From Methanobrevibacter millerae (GTDB lineage Archaea > Methanobacteriota > Methanobacteria > Methanobacteriales > Methanobacteriaceae): DNA of 64,000 nt. Below, in pieces: positions 18,053 to 26,129 of this stretch (its first letter is position 1; each line of letters opens with the position of its first letter). The translations under genes and the position numbers were made by a program. The DNA is taken from NCBI RefSeq assembly GCF_001477655.1, contig NZ_CP011266.1:434001-498000 (forward strand). Reading direction: 5' to 3'. The notes below the pieces were generated by a model. It did no database searches, was not told the origin of the DNA, and saw only the letters and a list, made by a program, of their open reading frames with translations.

Positions 18053-18062
18053 TTTATATAAA
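18053..18062 (-). promoter_or_regulatory. Likely TATA box of tyrA in the tyrA-pelA divergent gap
   Basis: TTTATATAAA reads well on the minus strand and sits 24-33 bases before ATG 18029, which predicts a leaderless tyrA mRNA. The gap between the divergent tyrA and pelota starts is only 42 bases, so the pelota promoter must overlap this region too. Confidence 0.5.
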
Positions 18063-18071
18063 TAATTATCA

Positions 18072-19133
18072 ATGAAAATCGTTAAACAAGATACTAAAGA
18101 TGGAATAATTGAGGTAATTCCTGAAACATTGGATGATTTATGGCATTTGTCCCATATAGTTGAGGTTTCAGACAATGTTTCATCAAAAACAACCCGTCGA
18201 ATTCAGGATAATACTGGAGATAAATTAAGAAGTGACCGGGGGGTCAAAAAAACTTTTTATTTGGGCATTGATGTAGAAAGTATTAATTTTCATTTATTCA
18301 CAGGTAAATTAAGATTGACTGGAGTTATTACTCGAGGTCCTGAGGACTTAATCCCTTTAGGTTCACATCATACTCTGGAAGTTAAGTTAAATACTCCTCT
18401 AACAATAAAGAAATTGAAATGGCCAAAATGGGCATTGAAAAGGTTAAAACAAGCTATTGATGCTTCTAAAAAATTATCTGCGATAATTGTTGTAATTGAG
18501 GATGATACTGCAACTTTGGGTCTGATGAGACAATTTGGTATTGAATATTATGGGCCAGTTAAAGGAAACATCTCTGGAAAACGCATTTTGGATAAAAATA
18601 GGAATAAAAACATTATAAAATTCTATGAAAGCATTATAGATTCCATTAATAAATTTGATTCAATTCAAAATATAATCATTGCAGGACCGGGATTTTATAA
18701 AAACGATTTCTATGATTATATAAAGGATAAACATAAGGATTTGGCATCAAAATCTATTATTGAAAGTACTGGTACTGGTGGAAGAGTTGGAATCCATGAA
18801 GTGCTGAAAAAAGGTACTGTTGAAAAATTAACTGTTGAAAACAGAGTCGCCAGTGAAATGGGTGCTATTAATGGCCTTTTGGAAGAGATTGCTCAAAATT
18901 CATCTAAAGTAGCATATGGATTAACTGAAACCACTAATGCCATTAACTTAGGTGCTGTTGAAAAATTATTCATATTGGATAAAATGGTTGCAACTAATAA
19001 TTTAGGCCAGCAAATGGACATGGTTGAAAATATGAAAGGAGAAGTCATGGTTATTAGCAGTGAACATGATGGTGGTAAGCAATTAGAGAGTTTGGGTGGC
19101 ATTGCAGCTATTTTGAGATATGCGTTATCATAG
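18072..19133 (+). CDS. pelA: mRNA surveillance protein pelota
   Basis: 353 residues, full length for archaeal Pelota/Dom34. The N-terminal Sm-like domain begins MKIVKQDTKDGIIEVIPET; the middle and C-terminal eRF1-like domains follow, with IIAGPGFYKNDFYDYI and VMVISSEHDGG. The eRF1 GGQ motif is absent, as expected. Pelota binds stalled ribosomes with aEF1alpha and, with ABCE1 (encoded at 61233-63011), splits them. No ribosome site is visible, in line with a leaderless transcript in the 42-base divergent gap. Confidence 0.93.
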   Translation: MKIVKQDTKDGIIEVIPETLDDLWHLSHIVEVSDNVSSKTTRRIQDNTGDKLRSDRGVKKTFYLGIDVESINFHLFTGKLRLTGVITRGPEDLIPLGSHHTLEVKLNTPLTIKKLKWPKWALKRLKQAIDASKKLSAIIVVIEDDTATLGLMRQFGIEYYGPVKGNISGKRILDKNRNKNIIKFYESIIDSINKFDSIQNIIIAGPGFYKNDFYDYIKDKHKDLASKSIIESTGTGGRVGIHEVLKKGTVEKLTVENRVASEMGAINGLLEEIAQNSSKVAYGLTETTNAINLGAVEKLFILDKMVATNNLGQQMDMVENMKGEVMVISSEHDGGKQLESLGGIAAILRYALS

Positions 19134-19190
19134 ATTTTATATATGATTATAATTATAACTTATAAGTAATAAATTGAGTGAGAAAATATT

Positions 19191-20150
19191 ATGTATGTAT
19201 CGATGGTTTATGCATTTATTTATGTTTTTATAGTTACTGCTTTAGGAACACTTTTTGTAGATGCATTGTTTAGATTTCTTGGTAAAAGAGGATTTTTAGG
19301 AAACTTGTTTCCTAATGTGAGAGGTGGAATTCCTCGTGGAGTTGGAATTATTCCATTTATTGTGTTATCTTTTTATTTACTGCCAGGATATAATGATCTT
19401 GTTTTAATCATCGGTATTTGTGCTTTTATTGATGATGTTTTCGGTAGAAGGAAGTTCAGTTTTATGAATATAGAAATCGGCCAGTTTTCAAGAGGAATCG
19501 GTATGATTCTTGTAATGATTCTTGGTTTTATTCATGGATTCGGATTATCATCAATCATTATTGCATTTCTGATTCAACCGTTGAACATTTCCGATATGCA
19601 GCCAGGGTCCTGTGCAATGGTAACTATGGTAATGTCTATAGTAACTATAATCTGCATGGTTATTGCAGGATCACATCCCGTTGCAGAGCTTCCTGCAACT
19701 TATACTCCATTGTTAATATTCGTTGTCTGTCTGGCTTATTGTCCTCTTGATTTTGCAGGAAAAATCATGTTGGGTGAAGTCGGAAACCACACTTTTGCGG
19801 TGGCTTTAGGTATTGCATTTTATTTGACTGGTGGGTTCTGGTGGACTCTCTTACTTGCAATATTCACAGTTCTATTTACAGCATTTGTTAGAAGAAGCAC
19901 TCTTAAAGTATTCTTCAGACAACGTTTAAGATTGTTGAATCCTACTTTCGGTGATTATATCATGGATGTTTTAACCGGAGGAGGATTGGGTGATTTATTT
20001 AGAAAATGGATTCTTAAGGATAAGCAATATGAAGTTAATAATGAAATTTTAATATCTTTGGGTTTTAGAAGACTATTGTTTAATCCTCATGCAGTTCACA
20101 CAGATGGCTTTGTTCAAAAAGAACCACAATCTATTGGGAGGGTTCGTTAA
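19191..20150 (+). CDS. MraY-like phosphoglycosyltransferase, probable pseudomurein lipid step
   Basis: 319 residues with about eight to ten membrane spans. CAFIDDVFGRRKF carries the DD pair of the MraY/WecA family, and CPLDFAGKIMLGEVGNHT matches their conserved cytoplasmic loop (GKxxLGDxG), with Glu in place of the usual second Asp. The family transfers a sugar phosphate from a UDP-activated precursor onto a polyprenyl phosphate. The next gene, a MurG-like transferase, abuts it with no gap. That pairing, in an organism expected to have pseudomurein, suggests the lipid-linked steps of pseudomurein assembly. A role in another glycan remains possible. Confidence 0.72.
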   Translation: MYVSMVYAFIYVFIVTALGTLFVDALFRFLGKRGFLGNLFPNVRGGIPRGVGIIPFIVLSFYLLPGYNDLVLIIGICAFIDDVFGRRKFSFMNIEIGQFSRGIGMILVMILGFIHGFGLSSIIIAFLIQPLNISDMQPGSCAMVTMVMSIVTIICMVIAGSHPVAELPATYTPLLIFVVCLAYCPLDFAGKIMLGEVGNHTFAVALGIAFYLTGGFWWTLLLAIFTVLFTAFVRRSTLKVFFRQRLRLLNPTFGDYIMDVLTGGGLGDLFRKWILKDKQYEVNNEILISLGFRRLLFNPHAVHTDGFVQKEPQSIGRVR

Positions 20151-21203
20151 ATGAATGCATTAGTCATTATCACAGGTAGAGGCTTGGGGGGAGATGCAGT
20201 TGTTGCATATAATGTGATATCTGCTCTTGAAAAAAAAGGTGTTCACTGTGAAATAGCTCTTGATGAGTCTGCTCCAGGAACTATCTTTAAAAAGAATGGT
20301 TTGACTTGGCATAAGATTTCCATTCCTCAGGCGGGAGGCCATGCAGCTACCAAAGTGTCTTCTCTTAAAGCGGCTTTTAAAATGTTTACTGCCACTTTCA
20401 AAGCAAGAAGATTAATTAAAAAATTGGACGTTGATTTTGTTGTCGGCATTATCGGTGGTGGAGCTATTGTGGCTAGTGTTGGTGCTAAATTTGCTGGAAA
20501 ACCATGTGCAACATTATGTTCTACTCCTTTAGATATGAAAGTTTGCCCTAAATTAAATCATACTATAATTTTGCCGGAATATTATTTATTCAGGGAAGAT
20601 GTTTTGCCCGAAAACCTGTCTAAAACTTATTATCCGTTAAATGATGATGTAGATTCTGGTGATGGAAATATTGCATTGGAAAAACTTAAGGAATATTCAT
20701 TATTTGATGAAAATAAAAAGACTATTCTCTTTTCTTCAGGATCATCTCTTTTTAAGGGCATGATTGAAGCTGCTAACAACTTTGTTAATTTCACTGATGA
20801 GTATAATGTCCTTTTGATAGGTTATCCTATGCATGATGAGTATGGGGATCTGATTAATCGGGATAAAATTATTTATTTAGGTTTTCTCGATTGGCTGAAT
20901 CATCTTTATAATTATATAGATTTAGCTGTTTTAACTGATGATGGTGTGATGATTGAGGAACTTTTGGCATGTGAAGTCCCAATAGTCACTATAACTAAAA
21001 TCAAGTGGGGAAGATATCACAATATGGAAGGTATCTTTAAAGGAGCTATTTTAGAAACAGATATTGAAAATGCTAATGAAACTATTTTAAATGCTTTTGA
21101 AAATTATGATTCAATTAAAGATCGTGCAGATATTTTTTCTAAAGAATTGTTGGATGCTAAACCTAAATTAGCACAAAAAATAATAGATGTTTGTGGTAAA
21201 TAA
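20151..21203 (+). CDS. MurG-like glycosyltransferase, probable pseudomurein lipid step
   Basis: 350 residues in two Rossmann-like halves (GT-B fold). The N-terminus MNALVIITGRGLGGDAVVAYN gives the acceptor-side glycine loop, and the C-terminal half has TILFSSGSSLFKGM, YLGFLDWLNHLYNYIDLAV and VMIEELLACEVPIVTI, which sit where MurG binds UDP-GlcNAc (the EELLACEVP segment). It would add the second sugar to a lipid-linked precursor on the inner membrane face. Its ATG follows the MraY-like stop with no gap and a GGGAGGG site lies inside that upstream gene, so the two are translationally coupled. Confidence 0.68.
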   Translation: MNALVIITGRGLGGDAVVAYNVISALEKKGVHCEIALDESAPGTIFKKNGLTWHKISIPQAGGHAATKVSSLKAAFKMFTATFKARRLIKKLDVDFVVGIIGGGAIVASVGAKFAGKPCATLCSTPLDMKVCPKLNHTIILPEYYLFREDVLPENLSKTYYPLNDDVDSGDGNIALEKLKEYSLFDENKKTILFSSGSSLFKGMIEAANNFVNFTDEYNVLLIGYPMHDEYGDLINRDKIIYLGFLDWLNHLYNYIDLAVLTDDGVMIEELLACEVPIVTITKIKWGRYHNMEGIFKGAILETDIENANETILNAFENYDSIKDRADIFSKELLDAKPKLAQKIIDVCGK

Positions 21204-21204
21204 A

Positions 21205-22500
21205 TTATAACCACAAATTTTTAATGATTTTATAATTTGTATCCGTGGACGGATGTATCTCCAGGAAATTTGAATATTCATCTAATGGTGAGTCTATTCT
21301 CATTAAGTATGATAAATATGCAACATCACTAACTGATGATGGGGATATTGAGTTGATTTTTTTAATTCTATTATTTTCTTTATCAAATTCTATTTTTGCA
21401 TAGCCAGTATCTCCGGTAAGTATTTTCCAAAATGCTCCAGGCCCAGCTATTGCTGGAAGTGCAATTGTTTCAGTTTCAACATCACCTATTTTTTCGTTTT
21501 CAACAAAACTGACTTCAGTGTTTAAACTTATGCTTTGAGGAACTGAGTTGTAGCTTATTTTATTTTTATAGTTAGCCATATTTCTTGCAGCACAAATTCC
21601 TTCCATTCTTGCTACTGGAGTTAATTGCCATCCTCCAGTAACATCGCCTGCAGCATATACATTGTCTCTGGATGTTTCCATAAAATCATTTACTTTTATT
21701 GTTTTGTCCGGATTAATGTCAACAAATCCTTCTGCAATTTCGGAATTAGGCACTCTTCCTGTTGCAAAAAATGGAACTCCTTCCAATTCATCACCATTTG
21801 TCAATATAACTTTGTTTTTGCTACATTCACTAATGTCGGTATGCTCTAAAACATTCACATCTTTCATGATATGTTTTAAAATATAATCTTTTGCATCTTC
21901 GTCAATCTCTTTTAGGAATTCACTTCTTACTATCACATTGACTTCACTGCCTAATGTTGAGAAGATGTTGGCAATTTCGCAGGCAATGATTCCTCCGCCA
22001 ACAATATTTAGCTTTTCTGGAATATCATCTAATTTTAGAATGTCTTTATTTGTCAATCCATATTCGCTGCCTTTAACATCTGGAATGTGTGGTCTTGCTC
22101 CTGTAGCTATTAACAGATTGTCGTATTCAAGGCTTTCACCATTAACATTTACAGTATTTTCATCTATTGATGCTTCGCCATATATGACATTGTTTCCAAC
22201 ACTTTCATTTTCCATCTGATTTAATTTTCTCAGCAAGTCCTGTGTTTCTTTAATTTTTGAAACGATTTTTTCATAGCTAACATCAACTTGGCTTTTAATG
22301 AATCCATACTCGTTAAATCTTTTGTTGGAATCTATGAATTTAGAAATATCACTCAGTGCGCAAATAACCATGCATCCTTCATTTAAGCAGGTGCCTGCTA
22401 TATGGTTTTTTTCAATTAGAGTAACATCTTCACCTAATTTGCCCAGTTCATAAGACCCTAATCTTCCGGCAGGGCCTGATCCTATAACAATATTTTTCAC
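21205..22500 (-). CDS. Dihydrolipoamide dehydrogenase-like FAD disulfide oxidoreductase, atypical
   Basis: 431 residues. IVIGSGPAGRLGSYELGKLG binds FAD, GTCLNEGC holds the redox disulfide, NIVGGGIIACEIANIFSTLGSEV is the NAD(P) loop and VYAAGDVTGGWQL is the second FAD motif. It departs from lipoamide dehydrogenase in three ways: CLNEGCMVICAL has Glu in the CX4C pair and lacks the PSK that normally follows, there is a third nearby cysteine, and the C-terminal HPTxxE dyad is replaced by HPSTDT, losing the glutamate. No 2-oxoacid dehydrogenase genes are nearby. It converges on the MurG-like gene with a one-base gap. The substrate is unknown. Confidence 0.72.
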   Translation of the reverse strand: MKNIVIGSGPAGRLGSYELGKLGEDVTLIEKNHIAGTCLNEGCMVICALSDISKFIDSNKRFNEYGFIKSQVDVSYEKIVSKIKETQDLLRKLNQMENESVGNNVIYGEASIDENTVNVNGESLEYDNLLIATGARPHIPDVKGSEYGLTNKDILKLDDIPEKLNIVGGGIIACEIANIFSTLGSEVNVIVRSEFLKEIDEDAKDYILKHIMKDVNVLEHTDISECSKNKVILTNGDELEGVPFFATGRVPNSEIAEGFVDINPDKTIKVNDFMETSRDNVYAAGDVTGGWQLTPVARMEGICAARNMANYKNKISYNSVPQSISLNTEVSFVENEKIGDVETETIALPAIAGPGAFWKILTGDTGYAKIEFDKENNRIKKINSISPSSVSDVAYLSYLMRIDSPLDEYSNFLEIHPSTDTNYKIIKNLWL

Positions 22501-22583
22501 TTCATCACCTTTTAGATAATTTTATATAATATTTAATAGTATATTTATTTATTAATATAATTTAATTATTGGAGATGAAAAAT

Positions 22584-22862
22584 ATGTGTATTGCAGCACC
22601 CGCTCAAATTGTTAAAATTGATAGGGAAGCCAATGTTTTGTATGCTGATTTTGGTGGAGCAAGACAGGCTGCTAAAATGGATTTACTTCCTGATGTTGAA
22701 ATTGGTGAGTATGTTTTAATCCATGCAGGTTATGCTATCGAAAAATTATCAGAAGAAGCTGCTAAAGAGTCTTTAGAAGCTTGGGAAGAATTATTGGAAA
22801 TTCTTGAAGAAGAAGATAAAGAAATGGAAAAAGCAAGAATTGAAGCAGGATTGAATCAATAG
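22584..22862 (+). CDS. hypC: Hydrogenase maturation chaperone HypC/HybG
   Basis: 92 residues from ATG 22584, preceded by GGAGATGA at 22571-22578. It begins MCIAAPAQIVKI, the invariant N-terminal Met-Cys that binds the Fe(CN)2CO unit, followed by the small beta barrel (YADFGGARQAAKMDLL, GEYVLIHAGYAIEKL) and an acidic C-terminal helix. HypC works with HypD in building the [NiFe]-hydrogenase active site, which methanogens need for several hydrogenases. Its last 7 bases overlap the end of the convergent ACT-domain gene. Confidence 0.9.
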   Translation: MCIAAPAQIVKIDREANVLYADFGGARQAAKMDLLPDVEIGEYVLIHAGYAIEKLSEEAAKESLEAWEELLEILEEEDKEMEKARIEAGLNQ

Positions 22863-23359
22863 ATTGATACTCTATTGACACCTTTTATTTTTAAAAATTC
22901 ATTAATTAACTCACCATTTATAGGTTCATTTGTTATTACTGTGAGGATAGGATACTTCTGAAGTTCACTGTCTTCAGCATAGGCCTGTCTTATGTTTATT
23001 CCATTGTTTGTAATTAAGTTTGTTGCAGCAGCAAGCACACCCTCATTGTCTGATCCAACTTCTATTTCTATTACTCCCAAATCTACTATTTTTGCAATGT
23101 TTTTAAGTAGGGTTCCTGCGGGAATGATGTTGTTGAATAAATCAAATAGTTCAGAATCTTCATTAATAACTTCAATTGTTGATTTTATAGCTCGTCTATC
23201 CACATTTGCTGCAGTTGCCAATGCTTTGTCACTTATTTTTAGATTACCACAATATATTTTTCCATCTTCATGAACTGAAAGACCTAATTCAATCATTTTT
23301 TCTGCAACACGTATTCTTGCAGGGTATTTTTTAAATTTTTCATGTATGATTTCCCACAT
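22856..23359 (-). CDS. ACT-domain regulator of amino-acid metabolism (COG2150-like)
   Basis: 167 residues. Residues about 1-80 look like a winged or other DNA-binding helical domain (RIRVAEKMIELGLSV, ALATAANVDRRAIKSTIEVI); residues about 95-167 form an ACT domain (GVIEIEVGSDNEGVLAAATNLI, NGINIRQAYAED, YPILTVITNEPI). Proteins of this plan are annotated as amino-acid-responsive regulators in archaea; the ligand and targets are unknown. Its stop overlaps the hypC 3' end by 7 bases in convergent orientation. Confidence 0.72.
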   Translation of the reverse strand: MWEIIHEKFKKYPARIRVAEKMIELGLSVHEDGKIYCGNLKISDKALATAANVDRRAIKSTIEVINEDSELFDLFNNIIPAGTLLKNIAKIVDLGVIEIEVGSDNEGVLAAATNLITNNGINIRQAYAEDSELQKYPILTVITNEPINGELINEFLKIKGVNRVSIY

Positions 23360-23549
23360 TTTTATCCCTTATTACACTTTTTTGTACATTTAAGTTATAT
23401 TATGTTGAATATACTATTTAAATGATTTGGAAATTATAAAAAATATTTTACATGACTAATTAATTGAATAATATTATTTAAATATTTTGAAAAAATTTGG
23501 AATAAATTGTCAGGAAAAAGATAATTTCGAGAAAAATAGTTTAGTAAAG

Positions 23550-23624
23550 TAGGCTAGATGGGATTCGAACCCATGACCTCCCGGTTATCAGCCGAGCGCG
23601 CTAACCAAGCTGTGCCACTAGCCT
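23550..23624 (-). tRNA. tRNA-Ile (GAT)
   Basis: On the minus strand the gene folds as a cloverleaf: acceptor arm AGGCTAG with CTAGCCT (complement of 23618-23624 and 23551-23557), anticodon loop CTGATAA giving GAT, T arm ATGGGTTCGAATCCCAT and discriminator A. No intron is present and CCA is not encoded. The D stem appears to hold an A-C mismatch at 12-23. It is the most GC-rich short stretch in its surroundings. Confidence 0.93.
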
Positions 23625-23656
23625 ATGTAACAACAAATATATGTATGGATTTTATA

Positions 23657-23674
23657 CATATATAAATCTTTTGG
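23657..23674 (-). promoter_or_regulatory. Promoter of tRNA-Ile
   Basis: On the minus strand CCAAAAGA is followed by TTTATATATG, a BRE/TATA pair whose TATA box ends 33 bases before the tRNA 5' end, the right distance for a short 5' leader removed by RNase P. Confidence 0.65.
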
Positions 23675-23748
23675 TTTTTTAGTTTTTTTATATAAAATCA
23701 AAAATTTTCAAGTTAATTAATTTTTAACTAACTTGAAATATATAACAA

Positions 23749-24033
23749 TTATCTGTTAATCATTTCATTTATTGAATCTGCCATTGCGTGGCCTTCAACA
23801 ATAATAACTGCTTTAGATACTCCATCAACTTTCTCAGCTTGAGTTTTAGCATCCGCAGCGATGCGAGCAACACTCATACAACCAGGGTTGGTTGGTTTAA
23901 TAATAATTTTAGCTTCGTCACCATCTACACTTATATCTTGTACAATTCCCATTTCAACAATACTAACTCCCATGTGTGGGTCATTAATAACAGAAACAGC
24001 ATCTCTTATTGAATTAACTAGTTCTTCTGACAT
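23749..24033 (-). CDS. MIP18/DUF59-family iron-sulfur assembly protein
   Basis: 94 residues, the full size of a stand-alone DUF59 protein. The family pattern INDPHMGVSIVEMGIVQDI and the single cysteine in TNPGCMSVA are present. DUF59 proteins (SufT, PaaD, eukaryotic CIA2) help insert Fe-S clusters into targets, probably through that cysteine. Methanogens carry many Fe-S enzymes. The gene stands alone between tRNA-Ile and the ArcS-like gene. Confidence 0.82.
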   Translation of the reverse strand: MSEELVNSIRDAVSVINDPHMGVSIVEMGIVQDISVDGDEAKIIIKPTNPGCMSVARIAADAKTQAEKVDGVSKAVIIVEGHAMADSINEMINR

Positions 24034-24125
24034 TTAATAGTCACCTCTTTATTATTGTATAATATAACAAATAATATATTTAATGTTGATGTTTGATTAT
24101 ATATAATGTTATTGTTTTTGAAAGA

Positions 24126-25034
24126 TTATTTCACACGATGTTTTATTTTAACACCTATGCCGTTTGAGCATAATTCCATTTCACGGCCTGTTAAAATAGC
24201 CTTTCCAACACCTACAACTTTGTCATCGTTTACAACAACAACTTGATCATTAGGAACAATATTGTGACTTGCTTTATTAATTCCTGGAGCAAAAACGGTA
24301 TTTGTTTCTAAATCAAAATCAATATTGACAATATTAATGCCCAAATCTTTTAAGATTTCTCCACCAGCTAGATTTAAACGATAAAGTCCCGTATCCATAT
24401 TTAACATGGCAATTTGAGTGCCGTCAACAGTTATCTTTTTGTGATATCTTCCTTTTGCTTTAACATTATCTGGTATAAAATCGCAGGCTTTTGGACCAAA
24501 TTGGTATTTTGCAATGGAGCGGAGTTCATTTAAAACCTTGTCTCTTCTATTTATTTTTTCATGCTTTTTAAGTTCCATTCTTAAATTGTAAATGGAATCT
24601 GGTGAAGTAGGTTTTCCATCCAGACAGGTTAATGTGAAGTCATCTAAAAACGCTTCGCATGATTCCAAATATCCTCCATGGAGGTGTGCAACGACATTTT
24701 TGCCTTCACAATATTTTTTAATTAACTGGCCGCTTTCTTGGATTTCATCCTGAGACCATGAACCTGTAGTACTCACGTCATATGATTGGATGGGGAATGT
24801 ATTTTCAAGTTCTCTTGGACAAATTCCAAATGGTGAAGTTACAATAAGCTCTTGAAAAGACCGAGTAACTTTTCTAAATGCTTGATGGGATTTGGAATTT
24901 GAGTATGGTTTTTTCATACTGCACGGGAGCAAAACAACGCTATCTCCCACAGGTTCCATCCATTCCATTCTTTGTCTCCATCTTACGGCTTCTGGCCTAT
25001 ATAAAGATTCTTCACTTGAACATATTACTTTCAT
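24126..25034 (-). CDS. ArcS-like archaeosine synthase core plus PUA domain, no TGT domain
   Basis: 302 residues. LLPCSMKKPYSNSKSHQ near residue 35-51 is the signature of the DUF5591/ArcS core, the region that makes archaeosine from preQ0 at position 15 of archaeal tRNA. The last 80 residues are a PUA RNA-binding domain (PNDQVVVVNDDKVVGVGKAIL). Full-length ArcS also has an N-terminal TGT-like domain, missing here, so the enzyme may be split or may work with TgtA encoded elsewhere. ATG 25034 is chosen over 25043 because AAGGATGA lies just before it. It follows the HD-domain gene directly on the same strand. Confidence 0.68.
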   Translation of the reverse strand: MKVICSSEESLYRPEAVRWRQRMEWMEPVGDSVVLLPCSMKKPYSNSKSHQAFRKVTRSFQELIVTSPFGICPRELENTFPIQSYDVSTTGSWSQDEIQESGQLIKKYCEGKNVVAHLHGGYLESCEAFLDDFTLTCLDGKPTSPDSIYNLRMELKKHEKINRRDKVLNELRSIAKYQFGPKACDFIPDNVKAKGRYHKKITVDGTQIAMLNMDTGLYRLNLAGGEILKDLGINIVNIDFDLETNTVFAPGINKASHNIVPNDQVVVVNDDKVVGVGKAILTGREMELCSNGIGVKIKHRVK

Positions 25035-25035
25035 T

Positions 25036-25533
25036 TTATTCATCCTTAAATGCTTGTATTAACTCTTCATCAAGTTTTATTAATCGTTTAATATTATCTT
25101 CAGGATTATCCATTCGGGATTTCCATTTTTTTATTACAAAATCAATGTCAACTTCTTCAGTTCCACTAATTAAATTATCTGCATGAGCGACAATTTTTTC
25201 CTCTAATGTTTCTGGAACATATGATTTTTCAAAAAGATTCAACTCTTCAGCTTCTTTTTTGGTGATGCCCGCTCCAATATGTCTTTCGATAATATTTAAA
25301 ACATCATCACCGTATCCGTATCCTCGAGCAATTTCAACACCTTCGACTGCATGGGTAATGCCGTGAGTTCTGGATCTGCCTATATCATGCAATAATGCAC
25401 CTTTCTGCATGATGTCCAAATCAGCTTCAGGGAAATTTTTAGCTATTTCACATGCTTTTTTACAAACTGCTATTGAGTGATCTATAACATTTTGTGGTGT
25501 TTTTTCTTTTTTAAGAATCTCAATTTCTATCAT
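25036..25533 (-). CDS. HD-domain metal-dependent hydrolase (TIGR00295-like)
   Basis: 165 residues. The HD motif is GALLHDIGRSRTHGITHAVEG, with further metal ligands in IERHIGAGITKKEA and AHADNLISG. Archaeal proteins of this small family are predicted phosphohydrolases with no assigned substrate. It lies between the TFE gene (2-base gap) and the ArcS-like gene, suggesting co-transcription with both; a nucleotide or tRNA-related substrate would fit the setting but is only inference. Confidence 0.75.
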   Translation of the reverse strand: MIEIEILKKEKTPQNVIDHSIAVCKKACEIAKNFPEADLDIMQKGALLHDIGRSRTHGITHAVEGVEIARGYGYGDDVLNIIERHIGAGITKKEAEELNLFEKSYVPETLEEKIVAHADNLISGTEEVDIDFVIKKWKSRMDNPEDNIKRLIKLDEELIQAFKDE

Positions 25534-25535
25534 GT

Positions 25536-26072
25536 CTATTCATTTACTGCTTCTTCAAATTTTTTGAAATTCTTTTTATCAATAGTAATCCTTCTTTTCA
25601 ATAGGGATTTTTCTTTTTTTGCATCATAAGGTTCTAATTCATAATCACATACTGGGCAATAGAACTCGAATTCTGAAGATTCCGTATAATCACCTTTAAA
25701 GTGTTCTGGTTCCATACAGCAAACAAAGTATAAATTGTTTTCCAAATTATCTAATGCTGATTGTCTTTCATTTAATCTGTGTTCATAAAATTTAGTTATT
25801 TCTTCAACATATTCTTCTTTTTCAAATCTCCAAGTATATGTGAACCATTGTGTTTCAGGGTCTTTGTTTCTTTTGTAATTGGCTATTGATGCATCATGTA
25901 ACTTGTAAAGTAATTTTCTAACAGTATTTAATTTTATCTCTGTTTTTTCATGTATTGCTTCATCTGTATCAATACCGTCAATTAATGCTTGGATGATGGC
26001 TTTAATATTTTTTAAATCGTCAGCGCCTACAATTTGTTCTAAAAAATCGTTAACTATTGGATTATTTATCAT
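25536..26072 (-). CDS. tfe: Transcription initiation factor TFE (TFIIE alpha homologue)
   Basis: 178 residues. An N-terminal extended winged helix (residues 1 to about 90, ending QWFTYTWRFEKEEY) is followed by a coiled coil (residues about 95-112) and a zinc ribbon. TFE helps RNA polymerase open promoters with TBP and TFB. The ribbon's second knuckle is normal (FYCPVCDYEL), but the first reads VCCMEPEHF instead of the usual CxxC, so zinc would have to use an adjacent Cys pair or the histidine. A GGGGTAATTAA ribosome site precedes the ATG. Confidence 0.85.
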   Translation of the reverse strand: MINNPIVNDFLEQIVGADDLKNIKAIIQALIDGIDTDEAIHEKTEIKLNTVRKLLYKLHDASIANYKRNKDPETQWFTYTWRFEKEEYVEEITKFYEHRLNERQSALDNLENNLYFVCCMEPEHFKGDYTESSEFEFYCPVCDYELEPYDAKKEKSLLKRRITIDKKNFKKFEEAVNE

Positions 26073-26129
26073 TTAATTACCCCTAAAACTATAATAATAT
26101 ATTAATTTTGTTTCTTCTATTATAAAAAG

